From Thuidium tamariscinum (Eukaryota; Streptophyta; Bryopsida; Hypnales; Thuidiaceae): a DNA stretch of 64,000 bases. Of the stretch, positions 22,876 to 33,789 are shown in pieces. The stretch's first letter is position 1. The number at the start of each line of letters is the position of its first letter. The notes under the pieces were generated by a model. The model was not told the origin of the DNA. It did no database searches and was given only the letters and a program-made list of their open reading frames with translations. Position numbers and translations under genes: made by a program. The stretch spans positions 4,776,501 to 4,840,500 of the forward strand of contig OX344755.2 of the NCBI GenBank assembly GCA_947034885.2, in the 5' to 3' direction.

Positions 22876-25800
22876 TGTCGTAGCACAGGAAAGCACAATT
22901 CCTTCTCTAAGGCTTTAGAATGCACTAAATTAGCCTTAAAGTGACTCGTGTATCGTTCCCAAGAGATTTGGTCGAAAGTTGACGAAAGACCGGAATACGT
23001 TAGTGGTTATCACAACAAAACCCAAGCAAAAGACTGATCCGGTCTTGGTCTCCAACGTTCCTAAGATTTCCTTGGACCTGATTACCAGATCAATCCTTTA
23101 TCCTTCCAAACTAAGTCTATCTATCTATACCTGTATGTTCACCACCTTGATGCTTACGCTCACTAGATATGGGACTAAAGACCGGATACTAGTAGCTGGT
23201 CCAATCCCTAGTATAGTAACCAAGTGTAAGTTTAACCTCGATAACAAGAGGGATCTGCTTGTTTGGGCGTTTAGGAAGGAAGCTTACTCCTACCCTTCAA
23301 GTTTTAAAGTGTCAGAAGTTCCACTTATGAGTAAAAAGAAACTACTACTACAAACAGACCGGAATACCTCACAACTGGACCGGGACTAATCCGACCCAGC
23401 AGGTCACGCAAGCACTCCTGCCTAATCCTAACAAAGACTACAACGACGGAAGAACCAGTTAGTCTAATCCCTGGTAGAATAAGGGCGGTAGCTTATGCAA
23501 GAGAATTGAATTTCCTCACTTAGTCCTTCTTTCTTCTACAGAGACCGGATCACCATTCAGTTGGCATTTGGCCGGACGCTCCCGATCTCAAACCCAGACT
23601 CTACAAGTGTCTATCTCTATCAAATACTCCCTAGACCTGTTTCAGAAAGCACTGTGGGATCCTGCACAAATTCCCTATCAAAACCGAATTCACTTTAAGT
23701 CCAGAGACCGGATAAACTGACCATCCGGGCACACACTTATCCACACAAGGTTGCAATCCTAACCATCACCATAAGACTTTGACAAGGTCCCATGCACACA
23801 ATCCACTTCAGAGTGAATCAGAAAGGTTCTGACTTGTATTTGCAACACAAAAACTTGTGAAAGTAAGATAACATAATGCGCGCCCGGATTCAATTACGAA
23901 CCGGGTTTAAATACTAAACTGCAAGAAAACCTAAAAGTGCAAATGGAATCAACACCAACCGCCAAGAATGCCACCTCACATTCCTCTACAACTTGGGTAG
24001 GTTGACTTCCACAAAACTACAAAAATACCAACAAAATAGGATCACAGATCCTACATATCTGGATCCGGTCTAAGTTCAAAAGTTCCTAACCTAAATATAA
24101 CTTGGTTTAGCCGCCTTCCTATCTACCTGTAATTAATGCCCCCTATTTCCTCGCCTTCTTGAGAGGCGACGCACCTTTCCGGGCTGGCTGCTTCTTCGGA
24201 GATCGGTACATCTTGATGGGCTTGGGTTTCGGTTTGGTCTTACCCCGCGCCCTGGCCCTGGTCTTCGTGGTCTCTGCCAATGCCTGGTCCGCATCTGAGT
24301 ACTATTCCGACTCATCACCGGAGTCGGTCTCTTCCTCCGAGTCCTCATCTTCCTCATCTGACTCCTCTTCCTCTTCATCCCGGGCCTTCCGCTTCACCTT
24401 GGATGTCTCCGCGGTCTTCTTCTTGAATCCGGTGATGGGCGGGTGGTGCACTATCTTGCTTTGCGGGGTCTGCTCCCCCACTCTCTCGGCAGTCCGGGCT
24501 GGTCCCTGGCTTGGTGACCCGGATCCAGATCCGGTCTTCAGTATAGAGCGGACCTGCACCGTTGCCTTCGCTTCCCCTCCGGTCTTTGGTTGTGTGATGA
24601 CCGTGGGTGATGACTTGCTTGGAGAATCATCCAACAAGGTGATGAACTTGGTCTTCTCCCTTGGTGGTGTAGTTCCCCGGATTATCTCCCTCAACACAAT
24701 CGGCTCGGGTTCCGGCTCCTTGGTCTTCTCGGGTTGAGAAACCCTGGGCTCTTCAATCCGGGCCGGTGGGACAGATTCCTCCTCCACTGCGTCGGTCCTG
24801 GTTCCCTCTTCCTTCGCCGGTTCAGATATGCCGGCTTCTACCTCGACAGTTGCTAGTGGTGGCTGATCCTTCGGTTGCTCCTTCTCCATCTTTGTCTCTT
24901 CCGGTCCTGAGACCGGAGCAGAACTAGCTTGGACCTCCGTGACTACTGACCGCCACTTCTCCAGCGCTGCCTCCATTTTCTTGTTGTAGGCCACCAGAGC
25001 TGTAAGCATCTGAGGACCCACCATCTTGCCTGCTTCCAAGACCTTCCTGTCGAAAAGCATGGCTTTGTTGACGACTTCACCCGGATGCGTGATGAACTCT
25101 CGGATTTCTCCGAGTGTGTTCTGGGCCTGTGTGGTGAGGCGTCTCTCTTCATCCAGCTCCTCCTGAGTGTGATGGAGCTCCCTCCTCAGGGCTGAGACCT
25201 GATTTGTTAGCCGGAGTACCTCCTCTCTGTCCCGACTATCATGAGCCTCCTGAATCAATTCTCCCAACACCTCCATGATCTTGGAGGGGGGAATAGAGCC
25301 TAAGGCTTGGCTTATGGCCCGCAATAACCCTCTCTCCTCTAGGTGGTACTTTCTGAAATCTTCCAGGTCTCGCAGGATCCTTAGCAAGGGATCCTATTCC
25401 CAGACCGGATCTAACCTCTGGGCTTCCCCGGCTACTACAGGGGTTTCTAGAGGTGGATCCTCTCTTCCTACCTCTGGAACCTCCTCTACTTCTTGTGTGC
25501 CTCCTTGATGCCCCTCCTGACTCTCATCCTCGGAGTCCTCCTCATCTTGGTCATTTTCAGCTTCCGGGTCTGCAATCTCATACTCTATCAATGCAGCCCC
25601 TACCTCGTAAGCTTCCATCTCCTTCTCTCTCAAGAGGTCTAACGAATGATACAGATGAAACAGGAATGGTGAAATGGGAGAGGGTTTAGATTTCCCAATT
25701 CCTTTCACCATTCGGTCCATCCGGTCCCTCATAACTAACCCCAAATCTATCTTCCTGTCTCCCGACAGTGCACCAAAGACAGTGTTGGCCACGGTGACCG

Positions 25801-26789
25801 TAATCCTACTAGGTCTATCCGGGTTCAAGATCGCCATCATGAACCGCAGTAGCCTCTTGTGTCTAGCAGACACACACTCTGCTACTGTAAAGCCGTCCTT
25901 CGGGTTGGTGGGCCTGCGGAACTTCCCTTGGTGGAATTTGTCCGTCCGGGTGCCCGTCGCATCTCCTCCTTGCTCGAAGGCGTACACCTTGCGCCACATC
26001 GCTGCACTCCACTCCTTTGGCAGCGCCCGGACCGTCCCTTTCCACTCGTTGGTCTGGCCGGCCAGTAGCTCCTCCACCATCGCCTCATCCTTCAGGTTCC
26101 AGGGGTGAGCCATGAACCCCTCGCAGCCCATCTGCCTGAGGTCTTCCTCCAGCTCCCTCTTGTCTTGTGCGTCAGTTGGCACGACCGGATTCACATTCCG
26201 GAAGGCTAGAATCCTTCCTTCCTGCACCTCTTCTGCCATCTCTCACTTGACGCCTACACAATCTAGGCGCGGTCCAACTTAACTAAACCTCCCGCGCTCA
26301 AGAACCTGTCAGCTAGCGTAGTGCTATTCGCTCAACTATGTACCAGACCGGATTGACAGTTTATCTATCCCTTCTCTCTGTCTGTAGACCGAATACTCTA
26401 TCTCTGGCCGGAAACCCTTTCTCGAACTGCGTGCAAGAAAGTGGCAGGACCTGACCCTGCTTCCCTGGTCTTATACTTTTTCCCCCGGCATTAATTACTG
26501 ACCGTTAGGTTTAAACCAGTCTGGTCACGTGGGAGAGATCCCGACGATCTCTAGACTCGGTAGCCACTCATTACCTATCCGGTCTCGGTCGCTAGGTGGG
26601 CGGAATCCGGGATTTCATACGCTGTCCCTTAACGTAGTTTCTGGTTTACGGTCTAGGGTTTTCCGGTTTCCGGTCTTGGTCCCAATTATGTGTAGAAACT
26701 AAGAAAACAAAAAAAAAATGGGGATTGAATAGATCCCTCTTCCCGTATTTTGCTTAAGAACCTGCTTAGGTGAATTCTAGGTTGCCACA
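22876..26789 (-). mobile_element. TG..CA element nested 61 bp inside the left end of the giant hAT
   Basis: Left end TGTCGTAGCACAGG; right end, complemented, TGTGGCAACC. Both match the ends of 7922-11541 (TGTCGCAACACAGG and TGTGGCAAG). ACGTC precedes (22871-22875) and follows (26790-26794) as the 5-bp duplication. It runs on the minus strand: leader 26789-26240, ORF remnant 26239-24143, tail 24142-22876. No LTRs are visible. It is younger than the hAT it interrupts and separates the left terminal repeat from its GC array. Confidence 0.85.
24143..26239 (-). pseudogene. Gag-like / plant-transposon-domain-like protein with two in-frame TAG codons
   Basis: A single frame of about 698 codons broken by TAG at 25394-25396 (after LDPVWE) and 24302-24304 (after GDESE). 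Both are one transition from CAG. The N-terminal 215 residues align with 8593-10275: RLLRFMMAIL, ANTVFGALSGDRKID, PISPFLFHLYHSLDLL. A coiled coil follows (TNQVSALRRELHHTQEELDE), then a Pro/Glu-rich region and an acidic patch (EEEEESDEE). The basic tail (KKQPARKG) ends at 24143. It is longer than its intact relative (560 residues). The fragment at 485-808 matches the end of this version better. Confidence 0.75.
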
Positions 26790-26879
26790 ACGTCCATAAA
26801 AGTCAAATTTACCTTTGACTTTTTAAAAATTACCACGTGGAAAATAATGCCACCTGGATGCCCGCGTGGCAAAAATTAG

Positions 26880-27257
26880 GGCGCATGCGGGTAGGGCGAC
26901 CGCGGGTAGGGCGACTGCAGATAGGGCGAACGCGGGTCGGGGCGACTGCGGCTAGGGCGACCACGGGTAGCGGTTTAGCGTGGGGGCGACCGCGCTAGGG
27001 GCGACTGCAGGATTAGGCGACCGCGGCTCACCCGAAGTCGCCCCATGCGCAGCCGCGGTCGCCCTTCAAGGACCCGTGGTCGCCCCCCCACATCCGCGGT
27101 TGCCCCATCCGCACCCGAGGTCGCCCTACTCGGACCCGCGGTTGCCCCCTTCCAATACGCGGTCGCCCTAAGCCGCAGTCGCCTCTAGCCGCAGTCGCCC
27201 TGGCGCCACCCGTGGTCGCCTCTGATTCGCACGCGCCCTGGATTTTACCCGTACTCG
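26880..27257. promoter_or_regulatory. GC-rich motif array A, bidirectional, between the left hAT end and the RING cargo gene
   Basis: About 25 copies of the 14-bp motif ACCCGCGGTCGCCC or its complement, with linkers of a few bases. From 26880 to about 27030 the motif reads GGGCGACCGCGGGT, pointing to the left transposon end. From about 27035 it flips to CCGCGGTCGCCC, pointing to the gene at 27425. A TATA box follows directly at 27262. The flip makes it both a terminus-type and a promoter-type array. Confidence 0.85.
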
Positions 27258-27261
27258 CGCC

Positions 27262-27267
27262 TATAAA
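27262..27267 (+). promoter_or_regulatory. TATA box of the RING cargo gene
   Basis: TATAAA within CCTATAAAGCC, just after the last motif of array A and 163 bp before the ATG at 27425. The same layout occurs at 44208 and 50162. Confidence 0.7.
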
Positions 27268-27424
27268 GCCGTGCTCGCACAAGGCATTGGTACCTTAATT
27301 CTCCATCGAGGCTCTTCGTCTTGCATCCTTCATTGGCTGCATGCATTAACTTCGGGTTGAATAATTACTTCTTTCTTCATCCATCCACGTTTCCTTATTG
27401 GTGTTTTGAACACCAACTTATCTC

Positions 27425-29560
27425 ATGGCTACAGAGCAGACCCCGGAGGTGCCCCCCGTTGTTCCACGCAATACACGAATCACTTATGCTGCGAGGAAGT
27501 CTATACTAAACAAAAATCGGAAGCGCAGAGGCAATACTCATCGCAAGCGATTACACGTGCTGAACAATCCTGATCACCCCGCATTTAAAGGCTGGAGCGA
27601 GGAGGAGGAGCCTTGGTCAATTCAAATGTGCGAAGACTACATTGAATGGTGTCACATTGGGAAATTGTTTCCGGCATGGCGCCATCATCACAATCGGCAC
27701 ACAAACAAGGCGAACTTGAAATATTGTGAAAATCCAGCTTTTGTTCAAAGGTGCATCGAAATTTGGCAAGTCCTCTACAACACTCCTTTTGTAGAAAGGA
27801 ATGAAGTCACGCTTTCCATTGCTCGAGGAGCGTATGCTGAGGTGGTTCTAAAAAAAGAAGTGGATTGGTCCACCATCAAGGAAAGTATGTATGTTTCACC
27901 TCCAGAAATTGGATCAATACCAAGAGGAGTCTTGAAGTTTCCGGAGGGTGGACTTGGACCAATTCGAAAAGATCCTTTCGATAAGAGTGTCATCGAAGTT
28001 ATCACATCAGAATCTGAAGAAGATAGCGATTCCGATGGCACACATGCTCCAAGGCCAATACGGATTGCTCCACAAATTGCCCCTGTACCAGTAATTCAAG
28101 ATCCAACTGTCAGAGGAGCTTCATCATCACGAGGACGGAAACCTAGACGCCCCTCTAAGGTTCCATGCTCGCCGAATCAAATCGGACTTGGATCGACCTC
28201 AGCAACAGTTCGCAGTCCATCATTACCACTGCAAAATGCGACCGATGTCTTCGACTTCGAACCAAATGATGAAACGCCTGTGGATGCGAGCGTTCCTGTT
28301 CTTTTAGCTCAAGGGGATTCAACCACGGCTCTCAATAAGGCTCTTGACCTCTTGAAGACCAAAGACACGACAATTGCTTCACTCCAATCTGATGTGAAGA
28401 AATTGCAATCAAATTTGGACCAGAAGAATGCTCTCATTTTAGAACAAGCCAAAGAACTTCAACGCCTTCGACAAAAACAACATGAGACGATTACTTTGTC
28501 AGATATGGACGAAGGTTTCATTGAACATGATCCTCATCATTTGGAGAGGGTCGTGGAAGACCTCACTAGCGGTCTCATTGAGTGTACTCCTCCTGGCAAG
28601 CGTGTCAAACGTTCTTCAGTATTGCCAGCTACGATTTTGCCTACCGTCACGGAAGATGCTATCATGGGGGCAGATGGTGTTCACAAGACTCAAGATTCAC
28701 TTTCATTTCCATCACTTCCACTCCCAGTACCGGTACCATCTCCGAAGAAACTAGGCCTTCGAGAGGAAAACAAGATGCTTCATACACGATTGAATGAGTT
28801 GGCAGCAACATACTATCACTGGAAGGTTGCGTGCATTCTCTCCGTGGACAGATCACAGCAAGTTGCAAAGGAGTTGGACAAAATTTCAAAGAACTTCGTC
28901 GCAAATGCCCCTAAACGTGAGAATGGACTCACATCGTGGGCATTTATGGAGGACATGTTTCCTGAGAATATGCCTATGTTGAACACCCCTGGAAATGAAG
29001 GAATCAATTGGACACAGCTTGGTTGGGACCACAAAAACCAGATGTCGTGCCACGTAGATGAGAAACAACGACAACTTTTGTGGCCAAAGCCAGCAACTTT
29101 TGTTTTGGACCATACAAAATGTCCTATATGTCAAGAATCCTTCGGCCCTGAAGGAGGATGGGCACTTGGATCATGCGTGCACGTATACCATCTTCAATGT
29201 CTAATTACACAATGCCTCATACGGAGACGTTGTGTTATTTGTTCAGCCCCATTCCATGATCGTTTATACGCCTTGTTCAACTTGATGACATATATGCCGC
29301 CCTCTTGGGAACACACAGGTGACACAACTCCGGAGACCAGATTATGGGGCCGAGACCTGATTTGGAGTTGGCGACAAGGCCAACATGATCAAGAAAAGGG
29401 CACAGATAGTTCTCAATTGAATTGGGAAACTGACCCAGAAGAGATCGTGCAAGTTGCATCCAAGCTCATGGGAAACGGTCCACAGAACGAGGGACGAAGG
29501 GCATTTTTTTTCCAATGCCTTGGTGGATTTTTCGATAAACAATCACAAAGCTTCATGTAG
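27425..29560 (+). CDS. Cargo protein with shared N-terminal domain and C-terminal RING-H2 finger
   Basis: 711 residues from the first ATG after a TATA box. A basic N-terminus (about 24-45) precedes the family domain at about 55-153, with WCHIGKLFPAWRHHHNRHT, NKANL and VDWSTIKE. It shares this domain with the genes at 31787-33295 and 44405-45802. A coiled coil follows at about 300-350. The RING-H2 finger is complete: Cys566, Cys569, Cys584, His586, His589, Cys592, Cys603, Cys606. It is probably an E3 ubiquitin ligase whose N-terminal domain chooses the target. After the TAG at 29558 the same frame stays open for 113 more codons, with coding-like composition, to a stop at 29897. The TAG may therefore be premature, leaving the finger intact but trimming a C-terminal tail. 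The N-terminal domain is not one I recognise. Confidence 0.75.
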   Translation: MATEQTPEVPPVVPRNTRITYAARKSILNKNRKRRGNTHRKRLHVLNNPDHPAFKGWSEEEEPWSIQMCEDYIEWCHIGKLFPAWRHHHNRHTNKANLKYCENPAFVQRCIEIWQVLYNTPFVERNEVTLSIARGAYAEVVLKKEVDWSTIKESMYVSPPEIGSIPRGVLKFPEGGLGPIRKDPFDKSVIEVITSESEEDSDSDGTHAPRPIRIAPQIAPVPVIQDPTVRGASSSRGRKPRRPSKVPCSPNQIGLGSTSATVRSPSLPLQNATDVFDFEPNDETPVDASVPVLLAQGDSTTALNKALDLLKTKDTTIASLQSDVKKLQSNLDQKNALILEQAKELQRLRQKQHETITLSDMDEGFIEHDPHHLERVVEDLTSGLIECTPPGKRVKRSSVLPATILPTVTEDAIMGADGVHKTQDSLSFPSLPLPVPVPSPKKLGLREENKMLHTRLNELAATYYHWKVACILSVDRSQQVAKELDKISKNFVANAPKRENGLTSWAFMEDMFPENMPMLNTPGNEGINWTQLGWDHKNQMSCHVDEKQRQLLWPKPATFVLDHTKCPICQESFGPEGGWALGSCVHVYHLQCLITQCLIRRRCVICSAPFHDRLYALFNLMTYMPPSWEHTGDTTPETRLWGRDLIWSWRQGQHDQEKGTDSSQLNWETDPEEIVQVASKLMGNGPQNEGRRAFFFQCLGGFFDKQSQSFM

Positions 29561-29899
29561 GGACGTCATCCGGAATGTCACCGTTGGGATTTTGAAGGAA
29601 AAAGAGTGTGCGACCAGACTGCAAATGCCTCTGAAGAAGATCTTACTAGTATGGCATTGCTGGACTCTACATATGGGCCCTACTACACGAGTCAAACAGT
29701 TGACTATTTGTTGGAGAAACACTCTCCACAGACCATGAGGACCCTCCAAGCCTTGAAGGATTCCAACGTCTTAGAATCCATTCTAAATGCGAATGGACCA
29801 GCTTCACGCACTCGCGCCAAGCGCAAACTTGTGGTTGGAGAATCATCCAACCACGAGCGTGGTGAATCAAGCAATGCACATGAAGACCCAAATGTTTAG
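29561..29899 (+). pseudogene. In-frame continuation of the RING cargo gene beyond TAG
   Basis: Open in the same frame as 27425-29560. It encodes about 112 residues starting GRHPECHRWDFEGKRV and ending in a Lys/Arg and Ser/Glu/His-rich tail. No ATG or splice acceptor of its own is needed to explain it. It is either the former C-terminus of the protein or translated by read-through. Confidence 0.5.
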
Positions 29900-31780
29900 G
29901 GTTTAAGATGCTAACTATGGTTCTATAGCTAGCCTCGTAATCATCTAGGTCACTTGTGACTTTTCGTCATACTATATATATAAAAGAAGGCTCTTAGAGT
30001 CTTCTTATACGATAATACGATGGAACTTCATCACTATTTGCATTGTGAAGTATTAGCCTATGTGTTATTGTTATAGTTTTATTTGATGGATTCTAGTAGG
30101 TTTTCTTCATTAATTGTTATTTCATAATAATTTTGTGTTTATCTCTTTTTAATATATACTTTTTTTTCGGCTTTACCTTATTGTATAGAAATTCTATTGT
30201 TTGCACTTGTCTAAATAGTGAATGGCTTCATTTCTATAAATACGAATTGAATCTTTGTATTAAGGAAATTGATTTGTTTTTTATTCTTGTTTTATAACAA
30301 AGTACTCTTTCATGTTGGATCATGGAAAGAAGTAGCCTACGTCGGTTTTATTTTTGAATGAAAGAAAGGTACTTCGATCATTAAATCCCATACAAGAAGA
30401 CCGCATTTTTTTATTCTAATAATTTATATGATAAATATCAAAAAATGAACAATGAGAGAAGTTGAAGGTTCAAATTTTTTTTTACATACATACTTTTATG
30501 GAATAATATAGACAAAATATGTCTCATGAATTTTGTTTTTCCATAATTCATTGTTCATTGACATATTAGAGGAAAATTTATTTTCCTAATTTTATGTTCT
30601 TTGAAAACCATAGGCAAATGTATTTGTAAACCTAGGATTGTACAAATATAGATTCATTTTTCAAAAAATCATGTATTATTTGAATTCTCTACAAAGTCTA
30701 GAATCCATGTTATAATTAGAAATCATATAATTTGAAACCAAATCAACACACTTCAGACATCCATTAGGTATAATAAATGAATTTTTGAAGGAAATTTCTA
30801 AGCCAAAAAAAGGGTTGAATTGAAGTTCAATTAAATGTCCAAGAATTGATTTGACATTTGGATCTTTATTTCAAAATTTATGGATAAAAAGGAGAAATAA
30901 TGTTGAAGTTTTTGGTAATTTTTTGGCCTTTGAAGCCTTCTATGATTTTTGCACATTACTTTTGATCAGAAGCTTGAAATCTCAATTCTCAAACGGATCT
31001 TTGGAAAAAATAAGTGAACTTTGTCACACAATTTTTTTTAGAAAGTTCTCTTTTTATCAATGACTGTTAATTTACTATGCCAAAAAGATTATCAAAGTTT
31101 ACTAAAAAATATCATAATTTTTTTATTATTACCACAACTGGAAATTGGAAATGTACCTAATCTATTTTTCTTAAAACTCCACTTTCATTCCACCATAAAA
31201 ACATGAAGTATTTCTTCTAGCAAATGAATGTAATTAGTATTTTGTATTCTCCATTTATAGGCATTGCATCTCGGAAAACTTTATTTCGAACTTTCGATGG
31301 CCATATCTTTCAATCTGTCCGGTCAAACTTCCTAAACATTTCACCACATGATCTTAGGCAAGCAAAGTACAAGATCCTACGGTTGGATATTATGGAAAAA
31401 AAAGTCTTCTTTTGGATGAATGCAACAGAAATGGCACCACAAAGTAATTTTTCGAAAAATTTGACATTCTTCCTTTAGAAGTTAATCATTATTGGTTCTT
31501 TTTTATAGATAAACATTTGTCATTACAATGTCCTAACTCCTAAACAACAGAAAATAATTGATTTTATATTGATTTGGGTAGGGTTTTCAATTGGTGGAAC
31601 AATTATTCAAGTGGTTATGTCCTAAACTATCATAATACTATTTCACATCTTCAATAAAATATCCTCACGACTTGCACATTTTTTCCAAAAATTGCTTTTT
31701 ACATTAATTACCAAAAAATTACATCCTAAAATTAGACACATTTGTCCAAAACGCAAAATCAAAGCACAACCCTATAATAC
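29900..31780. other. AT-rich spacer between two cargo genes
   Basis: The two flanking genes converge here, so the region should hold the 3' ends of both. The open frames at 30851-31063 and 31224-31478 are Phe/Leu/Lys-rich products of AT-rich DNA and have no support. I see no repeat or motif array. Confidence 0.5.
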
Positions 31781-31786
31781 TTCACT

Positions 31787-33295
31787 TCAACGTGTGGTAT
31801 TACAAAAATCTTCTTCTTTGGGTTCTGGACCTATCTCTTCAAGGTCTTTACGAGTAACACCTCGAGCTGTAGTACGCACTTTCCACTTCATCCAAGCGTG
31901 CTCAAATTTAATTTGTGAATCCAATTGTCCCACCTCTTTCATTGATTCCACAAATTTCTTCTCATGTAGCTTTACAAGCTTCCGCAATACTGATACTTCT
32001 TCTTCTGTGGTACCGTATTGAGGAGCCATAGCGAGAAAATCTAGCTCTGAGGCACATTGTAGAGCAGCAACGTAGTTGGTCTTTTCTTCCTCATCTATTT
32101 ACCGATTGAGGACTCTTACGTCATTGTGCACCCGCCAACGTTCGCGTTCAAGAATTCTCAATTTTTGTTGAAGTATGGCATACACGTCCATTGGGTGTCC
32201 ACGCTTCTCTTGTTTCTTCTTGTAATAAAGATCTCTACTTTTTTTCATAGAAGCTAGGCGCTCATCATTTTCAGAGATGGCCCTATGTATGGCCTTCATC
32301 TCTTCCTTCAACATAGGGATGGTGTGTGCAGTTGTGCCAGCACTAAGTTCCAATGCTCTTATTTGGCGCAATTCTAACACATGTCTTTTCACCAAATCCA
32401 AGGCCTCAATTGCTGAATCTAATTGAGCTTGGATAATGTCCACACTCTCTTCTCCATCACCTACTCTCCCATCTTGGAGGCCTTCAACAATTTTTTGGCC
32501 TACTTCCATATGCTCATGACCCTCCCTGACTTGTTTTGGGATGTTTGATGGAGTCCCTCGGTCCTCCACCTTTCTTTTGCCTTTCTTGGCAAGTTCCAAC
32601 TCCAAGGCCTTTTTTTGGTCGCCCATGCCAACATCCTCATCGTCGCTCTGGAAATTATACCCATCGTATTCATGGGTGTGTTCATCCGAGCTAGAATTAG
32701 GCGACCATACTACGTCTTCATCGAAAACAGCTAACTTCCCAGGCTTCACTTGTGCCAATGACTTCTTCACATCAATTGTTTCACCTTCTGCCACAATAGA
32801 TGCTTCTTCCACATGGTCTCCAACTAGAAGCTCCTTCAATGTTGACCAGTCCACTTTTTTCTTCAATATGTTTTCAGCATACACCATTTGGACCAGGAAG
32901 AAACAGAAATTGTCGTTTCTATATGGCTTGGTCTCCCCATACAACCTCATCCATACTTCCAAGCATCTGAGTGTGAAGTCTTCATCTTTGCAATATGCAA
33001 GATTGGCCTTGTTTTGCCCCAAATGAATCTTGTGGCGCCAATGTGGAAACAACTTGTTGATGTGGCACCAATCAACATATTTGTTGACTGTTTTGTAAGT
33101 CCAAGGCTCAGGTTCAGTCCTCCAACCCAAAAAAGCCTTGATTTTTGGATGTTGAAGGAGAGGCACTCGCTTCTTGTGACATTTCCCCTTCCTTTTACGG
33201 TCCTTGTCTCGAGCTGCCCTCTTCTGTGGTGAAGTCAATGGTTTGCCTGTACTAGGCTGGGCTGCTCCAGTCTCATCTTCTATAACTATTGCTAC
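31787..33295 (-). pseudogene. Cargo paralogue 2, family domain plus coiled coil, one in-frame TAA
   Basis: The exon opens at a probable acceptor (CTCAG|GTAGC at 33295), so a short upstream coding exon is implied but not located. The N-terminal part has KRKGKCHKKR, then the family domain: WCHINKLFPHWRHKIHLGQ, NKANL and VDWSTLKE. The rest is acidic and coiled coil with many Leu/Arg/Glu heptads. TAA at 32099-32101 (after VLNR) splits the frame. The same frame resumes as IDEEEKTNY and runs to 31787. CAA to TAA is the simplest origin. Without the stop the product (about 500 residues) would resemble the 465-residue paralogue at 44405. Like the other cargo genes it has a GC array upstream. Function unknown. 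Confidence 0.65.
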
Positions 33296-33599
33296 CTGAG
33301 TACTATGCTACTCTATGGTTAACTTAACTAATTGTTCTACGACTAAAATGTTCTTTTCTAAAAACCTAAATCCCTAGAACAAGCAAACTACACATTTACA
33401 AACCTATATGCATTTACAAAATGTTTTTTTTATAAAAAAAAAAAGGCACATACTCATACATAACAGTATGCCAAGCATGTGCAGAGCTCGAGCGCAAAAA
33501 TGGCAAATCCCGACGTGAAGTATGGAATCCCTTGCTCACGGGCACGCAATCAGCCACATCTAAGTGGGTGAAGGTCAATGCGCAAAGCAAGGGAGGTGG

Positions 33600-33785
33600 A
33601 CTACGGGTCGGGGCGACTGCTTAAGTACCCGCAGTCGCCTAGGGCGCGTGCGCAAGGGCGACTGCGCATTCAAGGCGACCGCGAGTCCAGGAAGGTGCGC
33701 GTTCGTGGGGTGCGACCGCGGGTGCGCGACCACGGGTGCGCGTTTGCGGGATGGGCGACCGCGCCTTCGGGGTTGGGGCTTCTAG
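33600..33785. promoter_or_regulatory. GC-rich motif array B, upstream of cargo paralogue 2
   Basis: About ten motif copies read GGGCGACTGCG or GCGACCGCGGGT on the plus strand, so ACCCGCGGTCGCCC points leftwards to the minus-strand gene. A TATA-like TACTTAAG (minus strand, 33620-33627) lies inside its gene-proximal edge. The 33510-33640 segment aligns with 39960-40070 upstream of the kinase (shared CAGCCAC, GGGTGAAGG/GACAATGCGCAA, GACTGCTTAAGTACCC), so the two promoters share origin. Confidence 0.8.
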
Positions 33786-33789
33786 TTCT

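Noticed and set aside
29900..31780. Small plus-strand frames at 30851-31063 and 31224-31478
   Set aside because: AT-rich, low-complexity, without paralogues, splice context or promoter array, unlike every accepted gene of the element.
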